From: Leptobrachium leishanense
Taxonomy: Eukaryota; Chordata; Amphibia; Anura; Megophryidae
Direction of reading: 5' to 3'
DNA: 64,000 nt
NCBI GenBank assembly: GCA_009667805.1
Contig: CM019066.1
Span: forward strand, 326,798,690 to 326,862,689
Each line of letters starts with the position of its first letter. Positions within the stretch are counted from its first letter, which is position 1. The position numbers and the translations under genes were made by a program. The notes beneath the pieces are model-generated. The model ran no database searches. It saw only the letters and a program-made list of their open reading frames with translations, and was not told where the DNA came from. Shown here piece after piece: positions 10,136 to 21,349 of this stretch.

Positions 10136-11612
10136 TTATCTCAAGTGAACCAATATTCTGAACAAGATGTTCGCCTGGCTTACAATGGCGGCCATCTTCC
10201 AGTCTATTTCCACTACACTATGTTTGTTTGTGTTGTTTGTGCCCCTGTTGGGCAGTTTGCCATCCTTGGCATGTTCCCTTCCCTTCCCCATGTTGTAAAT
10301 AAATTTTCTATTTTTTCTATATTTTCCTGTTTGTGTGCGTTGCTTTTCCTTACTTAATAAGTTAATATGTATTGCTTGGTTTCCACACTGTTAAAATTAT
10401 ATGTACATAAATTTATTGACATTTCTATGGACCCTTTGTCATAAATTTGTCAACATATTTGTGGCCATGAATGTGACTGTGCACATTCTACACTTCCTGC
10501 CTGGCCAAAAAATGTCACACACTAACACAACCTTGTTGTACTGCCTTGAGATTTGATTACGACGTGGCCTGGTTTTGTTAAGCTTAGGCGATGTCACAAC
10601 AACACGGATTTTTGTCCACAGTTACATTCATTGTATAACCAAGAATTTATCAAAAAATATTGATGGCAGCACTGCGTGAAGTCTTCTCCGACACAACCCA
10701 AAGATCCTCAGTGCGGCTCAGGTCTAGTTTATTTGTCCCTGTTTGCAGCTTCACGCAACACCTCCTCCCAGCTATGAGCTCTCTCTCTCCCACCGCTGCC
10801 CGCTAAGACGCTGTCCGCCAACATGGTCACGTCTTTGCAGGAAGACAACAGCGTGGGGGAACGGCAGCTGCCGACAGTCCCAAGACCTGGTCACAATGAC
10901 GTCAGTTCTGGAGTTAACCCCTAACTGCGACCAATGGTGGAGATAGGGGGTTCATTGGAACCCCCTATCTCCCGATCCGCAGCAGTTATCGGTTGGTTAA
11001 TGTTTGGTATCTTTGGATCGACCAGAGCATGGCCTTTCCAACAATACCAAACATGACGATGTTAAAAATTATAAAAAATTTAAATATAAAAAAAAATAAA
11101 CAGGTTTTTTGTTTTGTTTTGTTAATGCAGCAATATTGTTCCCATTTCAATTATAATGTGAACAATGATGCTGCACTAAGGATTTTTGTATGGGGTGCGT
11201 TTGTTAAAAATAGTGTAATTTTCACCCAAAAAAATATAACAAGTCCCCTTTTCAATTTTTTTTAACAAACGCAACTCATAAAATATAACCGCAAACACTC
11301 GCATGTTAAAATGTGAAAAAAACACTTTACACCTTGTAAAACAAACATTGAAAATTCTAATTTTATTGCATTTTTTGTTATAATATACAGACAGGACATG
11401 ACGCATACATATGATAATGATATATTATGAATCATCTGCCGAGTCTGCCGGAAAGAACGATATATAACATGTCTGAGTCATATTATAAAAGAAGGCTTCA
11501 AAACGCGTTTAAACAAGAGGAGCGAAACTGTTAAAAATTAGCTCAGCAGCAGACCGCAGTGCCGCACACAGGCGTGAAGGGAAGCTGTGAAATGCCTCAG
11601 CAGCGAAAGGGT
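10136..11612. other. Transposon interior without recognisable gene
   Basis: No transposase motif (DDE, BED, RNase H-like) was seen in any frame. Short frames near 10145-10357 and 10743-10946 show no family features. The sequence becomes very AT-rich after 11040. Confidence 0.4.
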
Positions 11613-12033
11613 TAATTAATTTTTTTCAAAAATGTAAAAAGCTGGTGTCTGGCGCTTGCAAAAATTCGTTCTTTAAATCCAATCAAAACTCCTAGGTCCG
11701 CTTAGCGTCTCATCCACAAATTTGATTGAAGATACATGAAAATAAGAGGAAAAGGAGAATATTTTGTGCAGAATCTTAGCACATAATTTAGATAAGTATA
11801 CCAAAAAAGGAATACTCACATTTAGAGGTGCCAGTTGTAACAAATAGGCACCTAAACGTAGGCAAATCAGTGAATTTATATATCAGGGGCACTGATTCCC
11901 CTATATTGGTTAGAACGGCCCAACGATCCAGGTGCCGTAGAGATGTACAATGAAAGTACCAGACGGATTGGAATCAACAGAATACGCTTGAATAGAGTCG
12001 ATCAATCACAGATTTATTAGGAAACTTAGTTTA

Positions 12034-12079
12034 AACACCTCAAACGCGTTTCGCTATAAAAGCTTCATCAGTGGATTAC
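12034..12079 (-). ncRNA. Mirror hammerhead-like motif in the left palindrome arm
   Basis: The left arm carries the same box, stem II, GAA and ACGCGT on the minus strand. Because the loop sequence differs, the upstream stem I strand reads AATCCA and supports only about 3-4 bp of stem I. Confidence 0.4.
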
Positions 12080-12121
12080 ACCCACTGATGAAGCTTTTAT
12101 AGCGAAACGCGTTTGAGGTGT
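12077..12121 (+). ncRNA. Type I hammerhead-ribozyme-like motif (12.1 kb, +)
   Basis: ACACCCA (12078-12084) pairs with TGAGGTGT (12114-12121) with one bulged A, giving a 7-bp stem I. CTGATGA (12085-12091) is the conserved box. GCT...AGC makes stem II (3 bp, 5-base loop). GAA (12104-12106) is followed by self-complementary ACGCGT (12107-12112) as stem III, and T12113 precedes the expected cleavage site. All core positions match the hammerhead consensus. Stem III has no loop, so it would act best as a dimer. Confidence 0.6.
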
Positions 12122-14407
12122 TTAAACTAAGTTTCCTAATAAATCTGTGATTGATCGACTCTATTCAAGCGTATTCTGTTGATTCCAATCCGTCTGGTAC
12201 TTTCATTGTACATCTCTACGGCACCTGGATCGTTGGGCCGTTCTAACCAATATAGGGGAATCAGTGCCCCTGATATATAAATTCACTGATTTGCCTACGT
12301 TTAGGTGCCTATTTGTTACAACTGGCACCTCTAAATGTGAGTATTCCTTTTTTGGTATACTTATCTAAATTATGTGCTAAGATTCTGCACAAAATATTCT
12401 CCTTTTCCTCTTATTTTCATGTATCTTCAATCAAATTTGTGGATGAGACGCTAAGCGGACCTAGGAGTTTTGATTGGATTTAAAGAACGAATTTTTGCAA
12501 GCGCCAGACACCAGCTTTTTACATTTTTGAACTTTCTATTTTCAGCGACTTTGGGGATTAGACGCTGTTTCTGTGTGTAAGGCTGCTGCATTTTTCCTTC
12601 AGAGAATCGATGTTTATCAACTTATTCTTTCCATCATATACCTATTAATTGACTGTTTGCATTTATATATTTTGTCTATTACTTTCCACTATTGTCTTGC
12701 ACTATAGCACCGTTTGGATTATGCACCCTGGAAGTTTATTTGTTTTCAATTAAGCTTATTTGTTTCACCCGATTGGTTTTGAGCCTTAATTATTGGTACA
12801 CACTTAGTAGTCATTAGGACTATTTTAGTGATTTGATTTTAAGCACTATTACCAGCACTTTATAGTAATTTATTAGCGGTACTTCAGCACTTTAATTAAT
12901 TAAATTAATACATGCAATCTGCCCTTCATTAGAGGACGTAATGCCTGACTATTAGAATATATTATTGTTTGCAGTCACGGTTTTACTCCTACCTTTGCAA
13001 TTTTTGCACTACCGCACTTGTACCATTCCACACCGTCCAGGTGCATATTATTGTATTGTGTTTTATTACTGTTACTAAGATTCACAGTACTTATTTATTG
13101 AATTTAAATCATATTTGTCACTTTTATCTGTGCACATTGAATTAATATTATTAACATCACCTTTATAGAACATGTGCAATTGTATACTATCCTATGTGTT
13201 GAAGAGTGCAGTCATTTAATTGCTTCTTAATTAGACGCAGCAATATGCTCTCTTTGTAGACATTAGTGGCAGTCATCATACCTTCATCCTCCAACTGATT
13301 AATTTTATTTATTTAATTATCTATATACACTTAATAACTGTGTTCAACTAATCTCTGTTGGCTAGTAGAGACATTTAGTGGCGCCACACTCACATTGCAT
13401 CTTTTGTAATTAATTTTTTTGTCTGTTTTATTATCATTTTATTTTTTTATTTTTTTTCATTTCAGATCATTTTGATCAAATATTTTTCCGTTTTAAAACC
13501 TTTTTGTTCTGGTTTTTATTTTTAAAGTCAGACCATTCGGGTCAGTTTAGCGTTTTTTAAATCGTTTTGTTCATTTTTTTTGTTTCTTGGCTTTCATACC
13601 ATTTTTTTAATGTGATTAAATAAAGTTGTGAAATGTATATTCATAAGAAAAAAAGGATCTTTATTTAATTAAAAAAAAACACGATAGAATCGCCAGAATT
13701 ATCGTATCGACAGAATGAATTATCGGATCCGAAAAACAAACCAAAAATTTATTATAAAAAAATATATAAAGTATAAAAAAGTAAACCATAGTAGTTTACA
13801 TCAAAACGAATAGAGTTAGACAGCTTTGAAACGAGGAGAACAGATGTTCCGAAAAAACGAAAATTTCCGAAATCACGAAAAGTCGATACAAAAAACGAGC
13901 AAAGTGACACGAAAATACGAAAAATGGTCGATATTCCGAAAAAAAAATGTACACGAAAAACGAGTCGAGCCGAACCGAATCGAAACAGAAATCAGTCGAT
14001 ACGAGCCGAATCGAAAAGTTTAAACATCCGAACAAATCGAACCGAATAGAACCGAAAAAAAAAATCGGTGCACAAGCCTAGTGTCTGATCAAGACACCAT
14101 AATATGTGAGTTTATTCCCTCACTTTCCCTTAATCTTTGTGGACATTAAGTTATTACACCATAATAGATTCTGCTTTATTTGAGGTACATCCATACTTTT
14201 GCACGATATTCTAGTTTTGTGAGTTTCACCTGTATAAAGGTGAAGCACCCACCAGAAATTAATGTACAATCCGCTCGCTAAACATTGTACATGGAGGTTC
14301 CTCTAAAAAACCTTAAACAATAGAGCATAAAGAAAAAATAACGTAGTGCCAGTGAACATTAGTCCACTGGTTAGCAAGATTATACACACTGCATGTCCAT
14401 AAATATA

Positions 14408-15313
14408 CAGGGTAATTCAAAGAGATCCAAATTGCTTGAGAAAGGTAACCGAACGCTGAAAATCAGCGTTCGGTTACCTTTCTTGGCCATTCGGCTATCC
14501 AGAGAGCAGGCAATTCACCAAATCCTGGCGAATTGCCTGCACATACGGTGCCTGTTCGGTGACTGTTCGAGGGCAGTGAAATCCCCATGAAAAAGCACTG
14601 CTTCGGCTATTCAGAGAACAAAAACCAGCAGTGAAAGGTTCCCGAAATGCCCTGCCATTCGGTGGTTTAATTCGGCAAGTTTATTCAGGAGGATCCCATA
14701 GGCTTCAATGTTAAAAATATTCCCCTTTTAATTAAATATCTAATAAACCGTTAATTATAAAATTCTGCAGTAAAGAGTCTATTTATAGAATTTTTAGGAT
14801 ATTTTAATCATTTTTCAGGATTTCTTTTTTTAAAAGTCCGATTTTTTTTGAGATTTTTTTTTTAAGTTTACTTATTTTTTCTGTAACAGCCCTTTTTATA
14901 ATCATTCCCTGGACCTCATATGCAAATTTCAGACATTTTCGCTCAGTAGTTTCTATGCAAACAGCATTTCACTTTTCAATCATTCATGCAAACTGTTTTC
15001 CTAATTTATTCACTGCCTCTTCTGCGGTGTCGGCTTTTTCCGGAGGCTCCGATCGGCTCCTGATCGGGTTTTTCTGTGGTTTTCGGCAGGTTAATCCAGA
15101 TGTTTTTGCATGTTTTCGGTGTGCATTCGCCTGGTTTTGCAGTAAGTTTTTGTCAGGTTTTCAGCAGCTTTTCCCTGCAATTCGGGGGCCCTGTGGTGCT
15201 TGCTGAATACACCACAGGGTCACCGAAATGGGATCGGCAAAAGGAACCGAATTGAAGAGAACGAAAAGTCACCGAACGTGCGGTAACTTTTCGAATCTCT
15301 TTGAATTACCCTG
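14408..15313. mobile_element. MITE family A, complete copy (about 0.9 kb)
   Basis: Ends read CAGGGTAATTCAAAGAGATC and, reverse complemented, CAGGGTAATTCAAAGAGATT. Subterminal sequence contains a fold-back: AAAGGTAACCGAACGCTGA and its inverse. ATA flanks both sides, a possible 3-bp duplication. It has no coding capacity. Other copies are at 22370-23024 and 51822-52702, with fragments near 2326 and 42550. I cannot name the superfamily. Confidence 0.7.
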
Positions 15314-15394
15314 ATATTATTATTTTTTTCCAAGGATTCGCCTCCTTTGAGTGGATGTCTATTCAACAGTGCTGCAGAAAAGAAATGGAAACCA

Positions 15395-15811
15395 GGATTG
15401 CGCAGTATATAGATTCAGGTTTAAATATATAATCATAAGAGTATTTTTTTTTTAACATTTTCATGAGCCCACACCTGGCTCTGGAGTGGATCTTTTATTT
15501 ATGGGTCTTTTATTTGTTTCTTCAGGTCCCCATTAACACCTTATTGAATCCTGTGGATTCCAATAGGGTTCTCCTCAGTGTCTGAGCTGTGAGCTGCCTG
15601 AGAAGCTGAGCAGGGGTCAAGTCCTGCAAAAAAAGAGGGAACCCCATTGGAATCCATAGGATCCACTAAGGGGTTAATGGGCACCTGAAGAAACAAATAA
15701 AAGACCCATAAAGAGATCCACCCCAGAGCCAGGTGTGGGCTCATGAAAATGTGAGTTGGATACTCTTATGATTATATCTTCAAACCTGAATATATCTATA
15801 CTGCGCAATCC
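15395..15811. repeat. Inverted repeat, arms about 190 bp
   Basis: GGATTGCGCAGTATATAG at 15395 is matched in inverse by CTATACTGCGCAATCC ending at 15811. ATTTTCATGAGCCCACACCT is likewise mirrored near 15730-15750. Arms are about 90% identical around a 30-base centre. The right arm runs into a LINE endonuclease fragment. Confidence 0.7.
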
Positions 15812-16593
15812 TGACTCTGCCATATTAATACAAGGGTATTCATGTTATAGAAAGGACAGAGCAAAGAGAGGAGGGGGAATTGTTATTTATGTTGATGAGT
15901 CCATAAAGTTCACCCCTTTGCAGAACTCTAGCTCCCCAGCCACATTTGATTTCCTTTCTGGTATTATTGAGATCCCGTTCAGTAAATCAATTATTGTTAC
16001 TGGATTCTACCGCCCACTAAGTTCTCCAATGCATTCCCTTTTAGACATAACCCAAATCCTTAGTAAATTGGTAGCTCAAAACCAAAATAGTGAACTGCTG
16101 GCGATTTTAATGTTGATTGGCTAAAAACAATAAACACTGCTCCCTATTTAAGGCTTTCCAGTTAAAACAATTAATCTCCTCCCCCACTCGCATTAATATG
16201 AAAAGCCCTAACCATACCTTGCTGGACTGGATTCTTTCTTCATGTCCTGATAGAATACAGGAGGCAGGCGTTCTCGCTAATAGCTTCAGTGACCACTACC
16301 TAGTGTACTGTGCGTGCAAAATAAAGGCCACAAAATCTCCAAAGGTAATAATCAGCTGGTCTTTCAAGAAATTTAATCTTGAATCCTTCCTAAATTATCT
16401 CAAACTGTTCCCATGGTACAGACTAAACCTAATCCCAGACCTGGACTGTGCAATCGAATACTTTCAATCTGAGCTCCTGAATGTCTGGAATACCCATGCC
16501 CCACTGCGTAGAGTGCGAGTAAGAGGGGACCATCTCCCCTGGGTTACAGCTGATCTTACACAAATTTACCAGTTTAGAGATTCACTGTGGTAA
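15756..16593 (+). pseudogene. LINE endonuclease fragment (L2/CR1-like)
   Basis: Two adjoining frames read NPDSAILIQGYSCYRKDR, GGGIVIYVDESIKF, VTGFYRPLSSP and, after a one-base frame change near 16095-16130 at the DFNVDWL motif, LLDWILSSCPD and NSFSDHYLVYCACK. These are the apurinic-endonuclease-like motifs of the LINE pol protein, including the SDH box. No RT follows; the copy ends about 16600 where a CR1 element starts. It is distinct in sequence from the CR1 endonuclease at 17.8 kb. Confidence 0.7.
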
Positions 16594-16787
16594 AATTTCA
16601 AGAGTACTGGTTCCAGGAATGATCACTGTGAATAGAGCTTGTGAAGCCTTCTAAGTGCAAGCCTTCCAAGTGAGGCACTTTGAGATATTCTGGAGATACT
16701 CTGGAGGTAGTCTGAGGTTAGACAAGCGGTAGAAAACCTACAAAAAGGTAAGATTTCCGGGTTTTAAATCCATTCTTTCATTTTATA

Positions 16788-17709
16788 ATGGCAGGCTTGG
16801 TCCAGTGTAAGAGCTGTCATGCATTTGTTTTTAGATCCAATTTTTGGAGGTTTGAAGTGTGCCTAATATGTAGGCAGTTCTCTTTATTGCAGCAGGAAAT
16901 TGCCTGTTTGAAGTCTGAGATTTGTAAATTATCTGTTAGACAAACTCGGGCTATGACTGTTACAAAGCCACTGCCACAGAGGCCTCCTAGGTGCGGCAGA
17001 TGGACTACTGTAGGATCTGGTAGACTTAGAGTTGTGGATAGAAGGCATGTCCCACAGTCTGTGGCTCTTCTTAATTCTTTTGAGGCACTTTCAGAGTGTA
17101 GTGGTAAGACGGAAGTAGGCTCAGACACCATAGTTGAGGAACCACCATCCCCTATGCCTAAGGTATGCAAGATTGCAACCAAGGACAAAAAGGAAAAGGT
17201 GGGACTTGATAGAAGGCAATTGTTGCTGGGTGATTCTATCATAAGAGGTGTTCAGCTGGAGAGTAGTGGTTTGGTGAGATGTCTTCCTGGGGCTACTGCT
17301 CGTAGAGACAGGAGACGTATTATCAATATTGTCAAACAAGCAAAGCAGGAGGGGGAAGTGGACGTTCTAGTCCATCAGGGGACAAAATGACTTGGCTAGC
17401 AATGAGGTTTCTGAGATTAAGGAAGATTTTTGTGTTCTTGGAGGGGAAATACAGCAGATTGCGTCCACTGTGTCATTCTTGGAAGTTCTGCCTGTGCATA
17501 ACAATCAGGATAGGCAGATGCGTAATATGGAATTTAATTTGTGGCTTCGGGAATGGTGTCGGGAGCAAGGATTTGGCTTTGTGTCCCATGATAGCTCAAA
17601 TTGGAGCAGAAAGGAACTGTATAAAAAAGATGGTTTGCATCTTACTCATAGGGGAACATATGTTCTCAGTGAGAAGTTCAAAGGTTTCACAAAGGAATAT
17701 TTAAACTAG
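16788..17709 (+). pseudogene. CR1 ORF1 with zinc-binding N-terminus and SGNH esterase-like domain
   Basis: The N-terminus has a paired CxxC pattern (VQCKSCHAFV, VCLICRQF) followed by a short coiled stretch. LLLGDSIIRG (about 17224) is the GDS block of SGNH hydrolases, GTND (about 17382, read across the frameshift) is the third block and DGLHLTHRG (about 17630) carries the catalytic-type Asp/His. This is the CR1 ORF1 arrangement. One extra base near 17385 shifts the frame, giving two overlapping frames 16788-17390 and 17392-17709. The protein is thought to act in the RNP during retrotransposition. Confidence 0.75.
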
Positions 17710-17770
17710 GAGGGGGGACAAAAGAGTAAAAAACAATCTGCCCGATTGTCCCCCAAAACTAAATCTGAGG

Positions 17771-20405
17771 GTGCAAGCAACATGCGGGGTAAAAAATGAC
17801 AAGCTCAGAGTCGTGTCTATAAATGCTCGCAGTTTAGTCAATAAAATCAATGAACTGGAGGCACTGATGGCAGCTGAAAAAGTAGATTTAGTGGCAGTTA
17901 CTGAGACATGGTTCAGTGAGAAAAATAACTGGGACATAACAATACTGGGGTACTCTTTATATAGAAAAGACAGAGAAGGTAGGAAAGGAGTAAGAGTGGC
18001 CCTGTATGTGAAAAACAACATAAAAACGAACCAAATAAAAGTGAGCGAGGTGAACATAGAGTCAGTTTGGGTTACGCTAACATTTGGCAATCATACAGTA
18101 GCTCGTGTAGGTGTGATCTATAGACCCCCTGGACAAGTAGAAGAGCTAGATAATCTGCTGTTTGAGGAAATAGCCAAATTGGCAATGAAGGGGGAAGTTA
18201 TTATCATGGGGGACTTTAATCTTCCTGATGTGAACTGGAAAACCAAAATAGCTGGGTGCACCAGGAGTACAAATATTCTAAACTCCCTACTGGGATTATC
18301 TCTAACACAAGTAGTTGAGGAGCCGACCCGTAAAGAGGCCATATTGGATTTAATACTCACAAATGGAGGTTTGGTATCGGACATTGTTGTAGGTGAAAAT
18401 TTGGGATCTAGTGATCACCAGTCAGTGTGGTTTAATATAAGAACAGGGATGGAGCCGCACCACACAAAAACAAAAGTTTTAGACTTTAAAAAAACAGATT
18501 TTTCTAAAATGAGATTTTGTGTGAATGAGTAATTATCAGACTGGAGAAGTTTAAAAGGAGCCCAGGAGAAATGGGATTATTTAAAGGAGGCATTATTGAA
18601 GGCCACAGGCAGTTGCATTCGGCTTGTTAGCAAAAACAAAAAGGGAAGAAACCAATGTGGTACTCTACAGAAGTGGCCAAAACAGTAAAGAACAAAAAGA
18701 TAGCATTCAATAATTGTAAAAAAAGTCGAAGTGAAGAAGATAGGCAAACCTATAAGATTAGGCAGAAAGAGGCAAAGCAATTTATAAGAGCTTCCAAAGC
18801 ACACGCAGAAGAGAAAATAGCTCAGTCAGTAAAAAAGGGGTACAAAACATTTTTTAGATACCTAAACGAGAAAAGAAAAGTAAAACAAGAATTAGTTAGA
18901 TTAAAAACAAAGGAAGGAAGGTATGTACAAGAGGATAAAAGTCTCGCTGACTGCCTCAATGAATATTTTTGTTCAGTCTTTGCAGAAGAAAAGGAAGGAA
19001 AGGGACCTCAGTTAGGAGGAAACACTAAAGAGACATTTACATATCAGTTTTCAGAGGAGGAGGTTCTACAGCAGCTGTCTAAAGTAAAGACAAATAAGTC
19101 AATGGGGCCTGATGGGATCCACCCTAAGTTATTAAAAGAGCTCAGTGGTGTAATAGCAAAACCGTTAACAGATTTATTTAACCAATCCTTGTTAACGGGA
19201 GTCGTCCCAGAAGACTGGAAATTAGCAAATGTTGTGCCCATTTACAAGAAGGGTAGTAGGGAGGAATCGGGGAACTATAGGCCAGTTAGTCTTACGTCAG
19301 TAGTGGGGAAATTAATGGAAACCATGTTAAAGGAAAGGATTGTTGAACATCTAAAAACACATAGATTACAGGATCAGAAACAACATGAGTTTACCTCAGG
19401 GAGATCATGCCAAACTAATCTTATTGACTTTTTGATTGGGTAACAAAAATAATAGACAAAGGTGGTGCAGTAGACATTGCTTATTTAGATTTCAGTAAGG
19501 CTTTTGATACTGTTCCGCATAGAACACTTATCAATAAATTGCAATCTTTGAGTTTGGATTCCAATATTGTTGAATGGATTAGGCAGTGGCTGAGTGACAG
19601 GCAACAGAGGGTTGTGGTAAATGGAGTTTATTCGGCGCAAGGTCTTGTTACCAGTGGGGTACCTCAGGGGTCAGTACTTGGACCCATTCTCTTTAATATT
19701 TTTATTAGTGATATTGCAGAAGGTATTAATGGTAAAGTATGTCTTTTTGCTGATGACACAAAGATTTGCAACAGGGTTGACGTTCCTAGAGGGATCAGCC
19801 AAATGACAAATGATTTAGGTAAACTAAAAAGATGGTCGGATCTGTGGCAATTGAGTTTTAATGTGGATAAGTGCAAGATAATGCACCTGGGGCGTAAAAA
19901 CCCAAGAGCTGAATATAGAATATTTGATACAGTCTTAACCTTAACATCTGAGGAAAGGGATTTAGGGGTTATTATTGCAAAGGATCTAAGGGTAAGTAGT
20001 CAATGTAATAGAGCAGCAGGAAATGCTAGCAGAATGCTTGGTTGTGTAGGGAGAGGTATTAGCAGTAGGAAAAGGGAAGTGCTCATGCCAATGTACAGAG
20101 CACTGGTGAGACCTCACTTGGAGTACTGTGTGCAGTATTGGAGACCGTATCTCCAGAAGGATATAGACATCTTAGAGAGAGTTCAGAGAAGGGCTACTAA
20201 AATGGTGTACGGCTTGAAGGAGAAAAGTTACCAGGAAAGGCTTAATGATCTTAACATGTACAGCTTGGAAAAAAGACGAGACAGAGGAGATATGATAGAA
20301 ACATTTAAATACGTAACTAGAATCCACAAGGTAGAGGAAGGGAGTATTTTTAAAAGGAAACAAAGTAGCAAAACAAGAGGACATAGTCTTAGATTAGAGG
20401 GGTAA
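17771..20405 (+). pseudogene. CR1 ORF2: endonuclease and reverse transcriptase
   Basis: The endonuclease part (17790-18530) shows VSINARSL, VTETWF, VIYRPPGQ, IMGDFN and SSDHQSVWF. A TAA at 18530 ends the first frame. The RT part shows NKSMGPDGIHPKLLKEL, NYRPVSLTSVVGKLME, LDFSKAFDTVPHRTL, GVPQGSVLGPILFNIFISDI, the catalytic FADD at about 19747, and RPHLEYCVQYW. At least one more frame change lies near 18650 and another near 19440. All catalytic motifs are recognisable, so decay is moderate. Confidence 0.8.
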
Positions 20406-20547
20406 GGTTTAAAAGTAACATCAGGAAGCATTATGTTACTGAGAGGGTGGTGGATACATGGAACAGCCTTCCAGTAGAAGTGGTAGAGGCCAAAACAGTG
20501 ATTGAACTTAAGCAGGCATGGGATAGGCATAAGGCTATCCTAAACAA

Positions 20548-20700
20548 AAAGGTGTTTTCTTTCCCTTTCTCTTCTCCTTTACTCTTTCTCTTTCCTTTTC
20601 TCTTGCCCTTCCCTCCTCCTTTCTCCTCTCCTCTTCTTCCATTTCTGTATTGTGTGTCCTCTTTCCTCCCCTCTGTTCACGTTCTTTTTCTTAGGAGGAG
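20548..20700. repeat. Pyrimidine-rich tract
   Basis: About 150 bases of CTTT/CCTT-rich sequence follow the CR1 3' end and lie before the next, oppositely oriented LINE fragment. Confidence 0.7.
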
Positions 20701-20729
20701 TCCCTCCTCTCAGCCCCTCTCTGTTTCTG

Positions 20730-21345
20730 TACAGGGCACCTAGTTTGGAGTAAGGTTTAGATGAGAGTTTATCGATGTGGGGGCCAAAGGATAGATTTGG
20801 GTCTAACCACATTACCTAGATATTTGAGAGAAGTGACTGGTCAGCGTGCCATTTGATTTTGCCCTGACACATAGATGGGGATTTTGTAATTTGTGTAGTT
20901 TAGGTGCTGTTCTAAAGAGCATTGTAACAGTTTTGTCATTATTTAAAAAAGTTTATTATCTTTGATCGACTTTTCCACCTCTGAATTGTTCTTGCAGCAC
21001 GACCTCCAGCTGCAGGAGATTTGGTTTGCTGGTATAGATTACGGTGTCGTCTGCGTACATGTGTACAGTTGAGGCTTTGCAGAAGTTGGGTAGATCATTT
21101 ATGAATATCATGAATAGCAGGGGGCTATCAATCCTTGGGGTACACTGCACGTGACTGGGAGGGGGAGGGAGGAGATGCCAGAAATAGACACATATTGTGA
21201 TCGGTTGGATACATATGATTAAAACCAGGTTAGCGTGCGAACACCAATATCAGAGTTTTTAAGTTTTTGTAATAGGATGCCATGGTCTACTGTGTCTGTG
21301 TCAAAGGCCTTGGCAAAATCAAGGAAGATGGCTCCAGTTAGGTCT
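20730..21345 (-). pseudogene. L2-like LINE reverse transcriptase fragment
   Basis: Read from about 21345 downward: AKAFDTVDHGILLQKL, then SPLLFMIFINDLPNF, VHMYADDTVIYTS (catalytic YADD), and finally DPNLSFGPHIDKLSSK and YSKLGALYRNR. This is the middle to C-terminal part of an L2-clade RT. It lacks endonuclease and needs several frame changes. It differs from the CR1 copy next to it in both sequence and strand. Confidence 0.75.
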
Positions 21346-21349
21346 CCTT

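Larger units (their letters stand above)
11625..12531. repeat. Apparently perfect 450-bp palindrome
   Basis: Arms 11625-12074 and 12082-12531 are reverse complements with no difference I could find by eye. They are separated by ATTACAC (12075-12081). Identity this high means a very young inverted copy, gene conversion between arms, or a fold-back artefact of sequencing or assembly. Confidence 0.9.
11627..13406 (+). mobile_element. Penelope-like retroelement copy with inverted 5' part
   Basis: TAATTAATTTTTTT occurs at 11613-11626 and 13407-13420 and looks like a target duplication, though it is AT-rich. The element consists of a minus-oriented arm (to 12074), a 7-base spacer, and a plus-oriented copy of the same 450 bp that continues to 13406. 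The plus part begins with a type I hammerhead-like motif (12077-12121). No open reading frame of a reverse transcriptase remains. Assignment to Penelope-like elements rests on the hammerhead and head-to-head structure and is inference. Confidence 0.5.
6623..14081 (+). mobile_element. 7.46-kb DNA transposon carrying a Myb/SANT-like gene
   Basis: The left end reads AGGGATGTGCGTTTTGGG and the right end GTGCACAAGCCTAG. TGTCTGAT is duplicated at 6615-6622 and 14082-14089 (the match extends to CTAGTGTCTGAT). Both ends share long A/T-rich TTTCGG/CGAAA subterminal sequence with the 540-bp element at 41330-41870, which looks like its internally deleted derivative. GATCCGATAATTCTGTCGAT near 6964 recurs inverted near 13690-13725. 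An 8-bp duplication suggests hAT or a similar superfamily, but no transposase was found. Later insertions (9158-9746 and 11627-13406) inflate the length. Confidence 0.7.
16595..20545 (+). mobile_element. Near full-length CR1-clade LINE
   Basis: About 3.9 kb with a short 5' leader, ORF1, ORF2 and a short 3' end, all on +. ORF order, the esterase-like ORF1 and the RT sequence fit CR1. Several frameshifts and one in-frame stop show it is inactive. The 3' boundary is placed by the end of similarity to CR1 C-terminal sequence and the start of a pyrimidine tract. No target duplication was identified. Confidence 0.75.
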
